Shown: positions 1 through 6,001 of the stretch, one piece after another | Position numbering within the stretch: position 1 is the stretch's first letter | Layout: each line of letters begins with the position of its first letter | Origin: Burkholderiales bacterium | GTDB lineage: Bacteria > Pseudomonadota > Gammaproteobacteria > Burkholderiales > Burkholderiaceae_C | Direction of reading: 5' to 3' | NCBI GenBank assembly: GCA_028869035.1 | Contig: JAGWTL010000070.1 | Span: 1 to 10,912 of the forward strand | Length of the DNA stretch: 10,912 nucleotides | Made by a program: the position numbers and the translations under genes | The notes under the pieces: generated by a model | The model's database searches: none | What the model was told of the DNA's origin: nothing | The model's input: only the letters and a program-made list of their open reading frames with translations

Positions 1-93
1 CTGCTGCTGGGCGCCTGGCCCATCGTGGTGGCCAACGCGGTCACGCTGGCCCTGGCCCTGGCCATCCTGGTGATGAAGCTGCGCTACCGCTGA
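1..93 (+). CDS. SemiSWEET-type small sugar transporter, C-terminal fragment (partial)
   Basis: Only the last 30 codons and the TGA stop (91-93) are present; the gene begins before the window. The visible residues form one hydrophobic helix containing GAWPIVVANAVTLALALAIL and ending in a short basic tail, MKLRYR. This matches the final transmembrane helix of bacterial SemiSWEET (MtN3/PQ-loop) proteins, where a G-S/A-W-P-I motif precedes the last helix. Family members are about 85-95 residues with three membrane helices and work as dimers that move sugars across the inner membrane. The gene is convergent with sua5, with 11 bp between the two stop codons and no clear terminator there. The family call rests on one helix, so another small PQ-loop membrane protein remains possible. 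Confidence 0.7.
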   Translation: MLLGAWPIVVANAVTLALALAILVMKLRYR

Positions 94-104
94 GACGTCC
101 GGCT

Positions 105-1100
105 TCAGCTGGCGGCAGCACGCTGCAGGCGGTCGCGCACGCCTTCCCAGTCGCTGGACCCGGGTGGGGTTTCGACCCAGATCAGGTTCACGCCTTGCGC
201 ATCGAAATCACGCAGCACGGCAAACAGCTGCTGCGCCGTGGCGGCTGCATCGTCGGGCATGCGGCGGTAAGACACTTTCGGCGAAGGTACGCGCAGCAGG
301 CTGCGCGCATAGACAGCGATGGTGGCGCCGTTGAAGTCCTTGCCCAGCACATCCAATGCAGTCTGCAAAGCCTTGCCGTCCATGAGTCGCAGCTTGGCTT
401 TGGGCGCGTAATGCGCCTCCAGCGTGCCCGAAGCGCGCGGACTGGGCGCCGCGAGCTCATCCTTGTCACGCAGGCGCTGGCCGCTGCTGGCCTCGATCTG
501 TTCGCGCGTGATGTGACCCGGACGCAGCAGCACGGGCGCACCACGTGTGCAGTCGATGATGGTGGACTCGATGCCGACGTCGCAGGGACCACCGTCCAGT
601 ATGAGCAGGCTTTCACCGAACTCGCCCTGCACATGCGCAGCCGTCGTCGGACTGACACGACCGAACTGGTTGGCACTGGGCGCAGCCACGCCATGCACGC
701 CCTGTTCGCGTGCCGCCAGCAGCAATGCATGGGCCACGGGGTGCGCAGGACAGCGCAGACCAATCGAATCCTGCCCGCCGGCGGCCGCCGCGCCTACCTC
801 GGGCCGACGCGGCAGGATCAGGGTCAGCGGCCCGGGCCAGTAGACCTGCATGAGCTTGTGCGCGAAGGCAGGCACCTCGCGTGCAAAGTGGTCCACACCG
901 CTGGCGTCGGCCACATGCACGATCAGCGGATGATCGCTGGGCCGACCCTTGGCGGCAAAGATTTTTGCCACCGCCGTGTCAGTGACCGCATCGGCACCCA
1001 GGCCGTAGACGGTTTCGGTGGGCAGTCCCACGAGTTCGCCGCCGCGCAGGGCCTGCGCCGCGGCGCGGACCGAGGCGGGGTCGCGTCCGTCCAGGATCAT
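105..1100 (-). CDS. sua5: L-threonylcarbamoyladenylate synthase, two-domain Sua5 type
   Basis: This 331-residue protein makes threonylcarbamoyl-AMP from threonine, bicarbonate and ATP, the first step of t6A37 modification of ANN-decoding tRNAs. The YrdC-like domain (about residues 1-200) shows PTETVYGLG (27-35), the K-G-R motif (51-53), a WPGPLTLIL strand (88-96) and PSAN (141-144), the KxR...SxN nucleotide/threonine-binding set. DGGPCDVGIESTIID and LLRPGHI follow. A linker (SPRASGTLEAHYAPK) leads to the C-terminal Sua5 domain, which short TsaC proteins lack. The ATG at 1098-1100 is chosen because homology begins there; the frame stays open upstream only as antisense of purK. It starts 7 bp after the purK stop with an AGGG Shine-Dalgarno-like stretch, so it is probably the last gene of purE-purK-sua5. 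The family is certain; the symbol varies between databases. Confidence 0.93.
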   Translation of the reverse strand: MILDGRDPASVRAAAQALRGGELVGLPTETVYGLGADAVTDTAVAKIFAAKGRPSDHPLIVHVADASGVDHFAREVPAFAHKLMQVYWPGPLTLILPRRPEVGAAAAGGQDSIGLRCPAHPVAHALLLAAREQGVHGVAAPSANQFGRVSPTTAAHVQGEFGESLLILDGGPCDVGIESTIIDCTRGAPVLLRPGHITREQIEASSGQRLRDKDELAAPSPRASGTLEAHYAPKAKLRLMDGKALQTALDVLGKDFNGATIAVYARSLLRVPSPKVSYRRMPDDAAATAQQLFAVLRDFDAQGVNLIWVETPPGSSDWEGVRDRLQRAAAS

Positions 1101-1107
1101 GGTCGCC

Positions 1108-2280
1108 CTAGAACGGCTCGATGCCGAGCAGCCTGGTTGCTGCGAGAGCCGTGGCACGCACCTCGTCCACGGTCTTGCCGGTGACGTTGAGGTGGCCCAT
1201 CTTGCGGCCAGGCTTGGCATCGAGCTTGCCGTAGAGGTGCAGGTGCGTGCTGGGCAAGGCCAGCACGCGGTCCCAAGGCGGCATGCCGCCATGTGCAGCC
1301 CAGACGTCACCCAGCAGGTTGAGCATGATGGCCGGACTGTGCAGGCGCGGCTGCACCAGGGGCAGGCCGGCCAGGGTGCGCACCTGCAGGTCGAACTGCG
1401 AGTGGTCGCAGGCGTCCATCGTGTAGTGGCCGCTGTTGTGCGGGCGCGGCGCCATCTCGTTGACGACCAGCGAACCGTCGGCCAAGACGAAGAACTCGAC
1501 GCAAAGCACCCCCACGTACTGCAGACCATCGGCGATCGAGCGGGTTGCCGCAACAGCCTGCGCGGCGAGCGCGGGCGAGACATTGCCTTCATGAACCTCG
1601 GTCACGGCCAGGATGCCGGCACGGTGCAGATTGCGCTGCACGGGGAAATTGACCATCTGGCCGTCGGCGCCACGCGCCACGATGACTGAGCACTCGGCCG
1701 CCAGCGGCAGCATCTTCTCAAGCACGCAAGGCACCTGCTTGAGCTCGCCCCAGGCGGCGGCCAGTTCGGCGCGCGTTTTCACGCGCATCTGGCCCTTGCC
1801 GTCGTAGCCCATGCGAGCGGTCTTGAGGATTCCAGGCAACAGCGCGTCGGGCACAGCGGCCAGCTGCGCGGCCGTTTCGATCACCGCGTTCGGAGCCACC
1901 GGCACGCCGCAGCGCGTGAAATGGGCCTTCTCCTGGGCACGGTCCTGGGCGATGGCCACGGCGCCGGCAGAAGGCGCCACCGGTCGATGCGCCCCCAGCG
2001 TCACCAGGGCAGGCGCGGGCACGTTCTCGAATTCGGTGGTGATGGCGGCGCAACGCTGCATCAACTGTGCCAGACCCTGCTCGTCCAGATAAGCGGTCTG
2101 GATGTGGTGGTGGCTGACCAGACCGGCCGGACTGCTTGCATCGGGATCAAGCACGGCGGTGAAATAACCCATGCGCTGGGCCGCGTGCACGAACATGCGG
2201 CCGAGCTGGCCGCCGCCCATCACGCCCAGCGTGGCGGGCTGACCGTTGACCAGGGTGCCCGGAAGGATGGGCCCCTTCAT
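1108..2280 (-). CDS. purK: 5-(carboxyamino)imidazole ribonucleotide synthase (PurK)
   Basis: PurK carboxylates AIR with ATP and bicarbonate to N5-CAIR in cytosolic de novo purine synthesis, and PurE from the adjacent gene then isomerises it. The protein is 390 residues, normal for the ATP-grasp PurK family. The N-terminal Rossmann-like segment contains GVMGGGQLGRM (19-29). The central ATP-grasp part has GYDGKGQ and the EKMLPLAAECSVIVAR strand. The C-terminal signature NEMAPRPHNSGHYT, with DACDHSQFD after it, is diagnostic of PurK. The ATG overlaps the purE TGA as ATGA (2277-2280) and no strong Shine-Dalgarno precedes it, so translational coupling to purE is likely. sua5 follows 7 bp downstream. 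The sequence looks intact with no missing motif. Confidence 0.97.
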   Translation of the reverse strand: MKGPILPGTLVNGQPATLGVMGGGQLGRMFVHAAQRMGYFTAVLDPDASSPAGLVSHHHIQTAYLDEQGLAQLMQRCAAITTEFENVPAPALVTLGAHRPVAPSAGAVAIAQDRAQEKAHFTRCGVPVAPNAVIETAAQLAAVPDALLPGILKTARMGYDGKGQMRVKTRAELAAAWGELKQVPCVLEKMLPLAAECSVIVARGADGQMVNFPVQRNLHRAGILAVTEVHEGNVSPALAAQAVAATRSIADGLQYVGVLCVEFFVLADGSLVVNEMAPRPHNSGHYTMDACDHSQFDLQVRTLAGLPLVQPRLHSPAIMLNLLGDVWAAHGGMPPWDRVLALPSTHLHLYGKLDAKPGRKMGHLNVTGKTVDEVRATALAATRLLGIEPF

Positions 2281-2768
2281 ATGGCGGGGGGCAGGCTCAT
2301 GCCGCGCGCCGTAGCGGTCTGCTCAGCGCGGAAGGCTTCGAGCTTGGCACGCAGAGCCGGGTCATCATTGGCCAGCATGGCCACGGCAAACAGCGCGGCA
2401 TTGGCGGCACCGGCGGCGCCGATGGCAAAGGTGGCCACCGGGATGCCCTTGGGCATCTGCACGATGCTGTGCAGGGAGTCCACGCCCTGCAGATGTTTGC
2501 TGGGCACCGGCACGCCCAGCACGGGCACCGTGGTCTTGGACGCCAGCATGCCCGGCAGGTGCGCCGCGCCGCCGGCACCGGCGATGATGGCCTTGAGGCC
2601 GCGACCGGCCGCCGCTTCGGCATAGGCGAACATGTCATCGGGCATGCGGTGTGCGGACACCACCTTGGCTTCGTGGCCGATGCCAAAGTGGTGGAGAATC
2701 TGGACTGCCTGTTGCATGGTGTCCCAGTCGGAACTGGACCCCATGACGACGCCGATGAGTGTTTTCAT
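2277..2768 (-). CDS. purE: N5-carboxyaminoimidazole ribonucleotide mutase (PurE, class I)
   Basis: PurE converts N5-CAIR to CAIR, the step after PurK. The 163-residue protein fits the bacterial class I size. It shows the phosphate-binding MGSSSDWDTM (9-18), the SAHRMPD segment with catalytic His40 (38-44), the GAGGAAHLPGM loop (from about residue 66) and the VPVPSKHLQGVDSLHSIVQMP region. It is the first gene of the purE-purK-sua5 operon and overlaps purK by 4 bp. The ATG at 2766-2768 is the natural start because the conserved beta strand (TLIGVVMGS) begins just after it. Only 36 bp separate it from the divergent cnoX start. No AGGAG-like site is visible, only CGGGG directly before the ATG, so initiation may be leaderless or weak. 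Confidence 0.97.
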   Translation of the reverse strand: MKTLIGVVMGSSSDWDTMQQAVQILHHFGIGHEAKVVSAHRMPDDMFAYAEAAAGRGLKAIIAGAGGAAHLPGMLASKTTVPVLGVPVPSKHLQGVDSLHSIVQMPKGIPVATFAIGAAGAANAALFAVAMLANDDPALRAKLEAFRAEQTATARGMSLPPAI

Positions 2769-2774
2769 CCCCGA

Positions 2775-2780
2775 ATTTTA
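2775..2780 (-). promoter_or_regulatory. Candidate -10 element (TAAAAT) for purE
   Basis: On the minus strand TAAAAT lies 6 nt upstream of the purE ATG. If it is a sigma-70 -10 box, transcription would start at or within a base or two of the initiation codon, giving a leaderless or near-leaderless mRNA. The corresponding -35 would lie near the start of cnoX, and I see no good TTGACA match there. The same TAAAATT string occurs upstream of fba and pgk. This is an inference from motif and position only. Confidence 0.3.
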
Positions 2781-2804
2781 CTTTCCCGTCCCGGACCGCC
2801 CCAA

Positions 2805-3764
2805 ATGATCGACATCACCACCGAAAACTTCGAAACCGAGGTTGTCCATGCCTCCCTGTCCGTACCCGTGCTGGTCGATTTCTGGGCCCCCTGGTGTGGC
2901 CCCTGCAAGTCACTCAGCCCCATCCTGGAGAAACTGGAAACCGCCTACGAAGGGCGCTTTGTTCTCGCCAAGATCAACTCCGACGAGCAGCAGGAGCTGG
3001 CCGCAGCCTTCGGCATCCGCAGCATCCCGACTTGCGTGCTGATGGTGGGCGGCAAACCCGTGGATGGCTTCATGGGCGCCCTGCCCGAAGGCAAGCTGCG
3101 CGAGTTCCTCGACAAGCACCTGCCTGGCGAAGACCAGCTGCAGGCCCAGGCTGACGCCGACGAGGCACAGGAGGCTCTGGCCTCGGGCGACATCGAGAGC
3201 GCACTGGCGCGCATGGCCCAGGCCCTGCAGGCCGACCCGGCCAATGACGAGCTGCGTTACGACTACATCAAGCTGCTGATCGGTAGCGGCACCCTGGACG
3301 CGGCAGCCGCCGAACTTGCGCCAGTGCTCGCGCGCATTCCCGTTCCGCTGCCTTTTGAGGCGTTGCAGCAATGGCTCAACGCACTCGAATTCGTCAGCAC
3401 CGACCCGCGCGGGCTGTGGCCGCTGCCGAAGTTCGACGAAGCCATCGCCGCCAACAAACGCGACTTCGAGGCCCGCTTTGCCAAGGCTCGCGTGCTCATG
3501 GCCGCCAATGAATGGGTGGGTGCACTCGACGAACTGCTGGAAATCATCATGCGCGACAAGAAGTGGGACGGCGAGGCGCCGCGCAAGACCTTCATCGCCA
3601 TCCTCGAACTGTTGACCCCGCCCAAGCCCAAGGCCCCCGGCCCCGAGGCCAGCGGCAAGAGCGCCGGCGGCATCGAACTGGCCGGCCACGCAGCGGTGGA
3701 ACAAGACGAGCAGGCGGCCCTGGTCTCGACCTACCGGCGCAAGCTCAGCATGGCACTCAACTGA
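2805..3764 (+). CDS. cnoX: CnoX/YbbN-like thioredoxin-TPR co-chaperone
   Basis: The protein has 319 residues: an N-terminal thioredoxin domain (about 1-110) followed by TPR-like helices (about 120-319). The active site is FWAPWCGPCK with Cys31 and Cys34, and the cis-proline is Pro75 in SIPTC, with an extra Cys77 beside it. Repeat-like helices include EAQEALASGDIESALARMAQ and the later FEARFAKARVLMAANEWVGA. The layout matches YbbN/CnoX chaperedoxins, which hold stressed or oxidised proteins and hand them to GroEL. Unlike E. coli YbbN, which has SxxC, this copy keeps both active-site cysteines, so redox activity is expected. It is longer than E. coli YbbN (284 aa), partly through a Pro/Ala/Gly-rich insertion (about residues 270-305) before the terminal STYRRKLSMALN helix. 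The ATG at 2805 is chosen because thioredoxin homology begins there; no clear Shine-Dalgarno precedes it. The frame upstream is only purE antisense. Confidence 0.88.
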   Translation: MIDITTENFETEVVHASLSVPVLVDFWAPWCGPCKSLSPILEKLETAYEGRFVLAKINSDEQQELAAAFGIRSIPTCVLMVGGKPVDGFMGALPEGKLREFLDKHLPGEDQLQAQADADEAQEALASGDIESALARMAQALQADPANDELRYDYIKLLIGSGTLDAAAAELAPVLARIPVPLPFEALQQWLNALEFVSTDPRGLWPLPKFDEAIAANKRDFEARFAKARVLMAANEWVGALDELLEIIMRDKKWDGEAPRKTFIAILELLTPPKPKAPGPEASGKSAGGIELAGHAAVEQDEQAALVSTYRRKLSMALN

Positions 3765-3765
3765 G

Positions 3766-3846
3766 ACACCCCCCGAGACGCTTCGCGTCTCCCCCTCAGA
3801 GGGGCGCACCCAGCGGACTGGCCAAGCCAGATCCGCGGCTGCCCTG
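3766..3846 (+). repeat. GC-rich palindromic intergenic repeat (three hairpins), copy A
   Basis: This element fills most of the 113-bp convergent spacer between cnoX and purC. It contains three successive hairpins. The first is a perfect 7-bp stem GAGACGC/GCGTCTC with loop TTC (3775-3791). The second is CCCCTC/GAGGGG with a minimal loop (3792-3804). The third is GCGGACTGGC pairing with GCCAG-A-TCCGC with one bulged A (3813-3836). The order (GCTTCGC hairpin, C-run/G-run hairpin, third GC-rich stem) matches the segment found inside pgk at 8648-8719. I recognise this style of repeat from Comamonadaceae intergenic regions. Lying between two stop codons, it probably also terminates transcription from both sides. 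The outer boundaries are approximate. Confidence 0.7.
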
Positions 3847-3877
3847 GTTCAGTCCCTGCGCATCAACCGGAGAGTGC

Positions 3878-4774
3878 TTAAGCCGTCAGGCGGGTCAGCG
3901 CCTCGCGGTACTTGGCCGCCGTCTTCTCGATCACGTCCTGGGGCAGCTGGGGCGCCGGGGCTTTCTTGCCCCAGGGCTTGCCGTCCACCTGCGCCGTCTC
4001 CAGCCAGTCGCGCAGGAACTGCTTGTCGTAGCTCGGCGGGTTCGCGCCTTCCTTGTAGCCCTCGACCGGCCAGTAGCGCGAGGAGTCGGGCGTGAGCACC
4101 TCGTCCATCAGCACCAGCTTGCCCTGGGGATCCAGGCCGAACTCGAACTTGGTGTCGGCGATGATGATGCCTTTCTTCAGCGCAATCTCGCTGGCAGCCT
4201 TGTAGATGGCGATGGAGATGTCGCGGATCTGCGCGGCCAGCTCGGGGCCGACCATCTGCACCGTCTTCTCGTAGGTGATGTTCTCATCGTGTTCACCCAC
4301 CTCGGCCTTGGCGGCCGGGGTGTAGATGGGCTCGGGCAACTTGCTGGCGTTCTTCAGGCCCGCGGGCAACTTGACGCCACAGACCGACTGGCCAGCCTGG
4401 TACTCGGCCCAGCCACTGCCGGCCAGGTAACCGCGCACCACGGCTTCCACGGGAATGGGCTTGAGTCGCTGGACCAGCATGGCGCGACCACGCACCTGAG
4501 CCACTTCGGCCGGCGTCACCACACTCTCGGGCGTCTGGCCCGTCAGGTGGTTAGGGCAGATGTGGCCGAGCTGGTCGAACCAGAACAGCGCCATTTTCGT
4601 GAGCAGCTCGCCCTTGCCGGGGATGGGCTCGCCCATGATGACGTCGAAGGCGCTGATGCGGTCGGAGGCCACCATGAGGATGCGGTCCTCGCCCACGGCG
4701 TAGTTGTCGCGCACCTTGCCGCGCGCGAGCAGCGACAGGGAAGTGAGGTTGGAAGTGTGCAGCGCAGAGATCAT
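3878..4774 (-). CDS. purC: Phosphoribosylaminoimidazole-succinocarboxamide synthase (SAICAR synthetase, PurC)
   Basis: PurC joins CAIR and aspartate with ATP to make SAICAR, following PurK and PurE encoded about 1-2 kb away on the same strand. The protein is 298 residues, the longer SAICAR synthetase form. It shows LLARGKVRDNY (15-25), SDRISAFDVIM (37-47), VEAVVRGYLAGSGW, the acidic and metal-binding IADTKFEFGLD, and DEVLTPDSSRYWP. The ATG at 4772-4774 is chosen because the family N terminus begins there; the open frame further upstream is antisense to nothing useful and overlaps fba. fba ends 74 bp upstream and its terminator lies in this gap, so purC probably has its own promoter. No strong Shine-Dalgarno is seen (CAGG about 8 nt upstream). 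The sequence appears intact. Confidence 0.97.
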   Translation of the reverse strand: MISALHTSNLTSLSLLARGKVRDNYAVGEDRILMVASDRISAFDVIMGEPIPGKGELLTKMALFWFDQLGHICPNHLTGQTPESVVTPAEVAQVRGRAMLVQRLKPIPVEAVVRGYLAGSGWAEYQAGQSVCGVKLPAGLKNASKLPEPIYTPAAKAEVGEHDENITYEKTVQMVGPELAAQIRDISIAIYKAASEIALKKGIIIADTKFEFGLDPQGKLVLMDEVLTPDSSRYWPVEGYKEGANPPSYDKQFLRDWLETAQVDGKPWGKKAPAPQLPQDVIEKTAAKYREALTRLTA

Positions 4775-4785
4775 GGTGGGGCCTG

Positions 4786-4817
4786 AAAAAGAAAAGCCCG
4801 GCGCTGGAACGCCGGGC
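4786..4817 (-). terminator. Rho-independent terminator downstream of fba
   Basis: Read on the minus strand, a perfect 8-bp stem GCCCGGCG/CGCCGGGC with a 6-nt loop (4796-4817) is followed at once by TTTTCTTTTT (4795-4786). This is a classic intrinsic terminator, 31 bp after the fba stop codon. It lies directly before purC, only 11 bp from the purC ATG. It should separate the glycolytic transcript from purC, or act as an attenuator for any purC transcript starting upstream of it. Confidence 0.88.
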
Positions 4818-4822
4818 CTGAA

Positions 4823-4850
4823 ATTATCGCAAGAAAGAGATCGCTGTCTT
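4823..4850 (-). promoter_or_regulatory. Candidate sigma-70 promoter for purC
   Basis: On the minus strand AAGACA (4850-4845) and GATAAT (4828-4823) are separated by 16 bp. That gives 4/6 and 5/6 matches to the TTGACA/TATAAT consensus. The -35 overlaps the fba stop codon. A transcript starting about 7 nt after the -10 would begin just before the terminator hairpin at 4796-4817, which would then sit in the purC 5' leader. The call rests on motif matching only; a purC promoter within the hairpin or T-tract is an alternative. Confidence 0.35.
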
Positions 4851-5913
4851 AGTTCACCAGTTGGGCCAGCTCGCCCTTGGCGTACTTGGTCGCCATGACC
4901 TGCAGGCCCTGGCCTTTGATCTTGGCGCCCTGGCCTTCGCAGCCGAACTCCAGGTAACGCGCCTTGCAGACCAGCCTGGCGGCTTCGCGCGCGGGCTTGA
5001 GCCACTCGCGGGCGTCGAACTTGTCCGGGTTCTCGGCCAGGAACTTGCGCACCGCGCCGGTCATGGCCAGGCGGATGTCGGTGTCGATGTTGATCTTGCG
5101 CACGCCGTGCTTGATGGCTTCCTGGATTTCCGCGACGGGCACGCCGTAGGTTTCCTTCATCCTGCCGCCGTACTGGTTGATGAGGGCCAGCAGTTCCTGC
5201 GGCACGGAGGAGGAACCGTGCATCACGAGGTGGGTGTTGGGAATGCGCTTGTGGATTTCCTTGACGCGGCTGATGGCCAGGATGTCGCCGGTGGGCGGGC
5301 GGCTGAACTTGTAGGCCCCGTGGCTGGTGCCGATGGCAATCGCCAGCGCGTCGAGCTGGGTGGCCTTGACGAACTGCGCGGCCTCCTCGGGGTCGGTCAG
5401 CATCTGGCTGTGGTCCAGCTTGCCTTCGGCGCCGATGCCGTCTTCCTCGCCGGCGTCGCCGGTTTCCAGATTGCCCAGGCAGCCGAGTTCGCCTTCGACG
5501 GTCACGCCGACCCTGTGCGCCATGTCCACGACCTTGCGGGTCACGTCCACGTTGTAGGCGAAATCGGCGGGGGTCTTGCCGTCTTCCCTGAGCGAGCCGT
5601 CCATCATCACCGAACCGAAGCCCAGGCCGATGGCGCCTTCGCAGACCTTGGGGCTGGTGCCGTGGTCCTGGTGCATGACCAGGGGAATGTGGGGATAGGC
5701 CTCCATCGCCGCCTGGATCAGGTGCTTGATGAAAGGCTCGCCGGCGTACTTGCGGGCTCCGGCGCTGGCCTGCAGGATGACCGGCGCGCCGACTTCGTCG
5801 GCGGCGGCCATCACGGCCTGGACCTGCTCCAGGTTATTGACGTTGAAAGCCGGAATGCCGTAGCCATGGGCGGCGGCGTGGTCCAGCAGCTCGCGCATCG
5901 AGACGAGTGCCAT
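4849..5913 (-). CDS. fba: Class II fructose-1,6-bisphosphate aldolase
   Basis: This cytosolic Zn-dependent aldolase interconverts fructose-1,6-bisphosphate with dihydroxyacetone phosphate and glyceraldehyde-3-phosphate. The 354-residue protein resembles the class II group that includes Cupriavidus and Rhodobacter CbbA (MALVSMRELLDHAAAHGYG at the N terminus, then PAFNVNN). Catalytic Asp83 and Zn ligand His84 lie in MHQDHGTS. Further metal and phosphate-binding motifs are GTSHGAYKF, VMHGSSSVP and INIDTDIRLAMTGAVR, and the acidic segment VEGELGCLGNLE is present. The ATG at 5911-5913 has GGGG at 5921-5924, 7 nt upstream, as a probable Shine-Dalgarno. The gene lies 88 bp after pyk and ends in a strong terminator. 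No CO2-fixation genes are seen in this window, so a glycolytic or gluconeogenic role is the safer reading. Confidence 0.96.
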   Translation of the reverse strand: MALVSMRELLDHAAAHGYGIPAFNVNNLEQVQAVMAAADEVGAPVILQASAGARKYAGEPFIKHLIQAAMEAYPHIPLVMHQDHGTSPKVCEGAIGLGFGSVMMDGSLREDGKTPADFAYNVDVTRKVVDMAHRVGVTVEGELGCLGNLETGDAGEEDGIGAEGKLDHSQMLTDPEEAAQFVKATQLDALAIAIGTSHGAYKFSRPPTGDILAISRVKEIHKRIPNTHLVMHGSSSVPQELLALINQYGGRMKETYGVPVAEIQEAIKHGVRKINIDTDIRLAMTGAVRKFLAENPDKFDAREWLKPAREAARLVCKARYLEFGCEGQGAKIKGQGLQVMATKYAKGELAQLVN

Positions 5914-5933
5914 GTGATATCCCCAGGGAAGTT

Positions 5934-5952
5934 GGTAACTGTTCGGTAACTG
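5934..5952. promoter_or_regulatory. Direct repeats GGTAACTG in the fba leader
   Basis: Two identical octamers, GGTAACTG at 5934-5941 and 5945-5952, are spaced 11 bp start to start, one helical turn. They lie 21-39 bp upstream of the fba ATG and read CAGTTACC on the coding strand. The core GTAACT also forms the arms of the inverted repeat upstream of pyk. This spacing suits a dimeric or tandem regulator. No regulator is identified, and chance occurrence is possible for so short a motif. Confidence 0.35.
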
Positions 5953-5958
5953 CCACCA

Positions 5959-5964
5959 ATTTTA
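5959..5964 (-). promoter_or_regulatory. Candidate -10 element (TAAAAT) for fba
   Basis: TAAAAT on the minus strand lies 46 bp upstream of the fba ATG and just downstream of the GC-rich hairpin following pyk. It would place a start site near 5952, next to the GGTAACTG direct repeats. The hexamer 17 bp upstream reads TTCCGG, a poor -35. The call is therefore weak without activator involvement. Confidence 0.3.
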
Positions 5965-5975
5965 CCCGCTGGGGA

Positions 5976-5997
5976 GGCCCCCCGGAAGCCGGGGGCC
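5976..5997 (-). terminator. GC-rich hairpin after pyk (possible terminator)
   Basis: On the minus strand, 4 bp after the pyk stop, GGCCCCCGG pairs with CCGGGGGGCC around a CTT loop: a perfect 7-bp core with two more pairs beyond a single-base bulge. The stem is very stable, but the following sequence (TCCCCAGCGGG) is not a T-tract. It may pause polymerase, protect the 3' end or partly terminate pyk transcription before fba rather than act as a standard intrinsic terminator. Confidence 0.5.
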
Positions 5998-6001
5998 GGA
6001 C

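Noticed and set aside
195..1184. Plus-strand frame of 329 codons opposite sua5
   Set aside because: The Sua5 reading is unambiguous on the minus strand; the opposite frame has low-complexity Arg/His/Gly-rich content and no recognisable motif.
1101..1592. N-terminal extension of sua5 into purK
   Set aside because: The extension is Ser/Arg/Thr-rich shadow translation of purK. Family homology begins at the ATG at 1100, 7 bp after the purK stop.
2469..2804. N-terminal extension of the thioredoxin-TPR protein
   Set aside because: It is antisense to purE; the thioredoxin fold starts at the ATG at 2805.
4775..5005. N-terminal extension of purC into fba
   Set aside because: The extra frame crosses the fba terminator and overlaps fba. 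PurC homology starts at the ATG at 4774.
4849..5913. fba as part of a Calvin-cycle (cbb) operon because of its CbbA-like sequence
   Set aside because: No RuBisCO, phosphoribulokinase or cbbR is present, and the neighbours are pyk and pgk, which fit general glycolysis.
4861..5949. Long plus-strand open frame (362 codons) opposite fba
   Set aside because: Antisense shadow of the aldolase with no family motifs; expected in GC-rich DNA.
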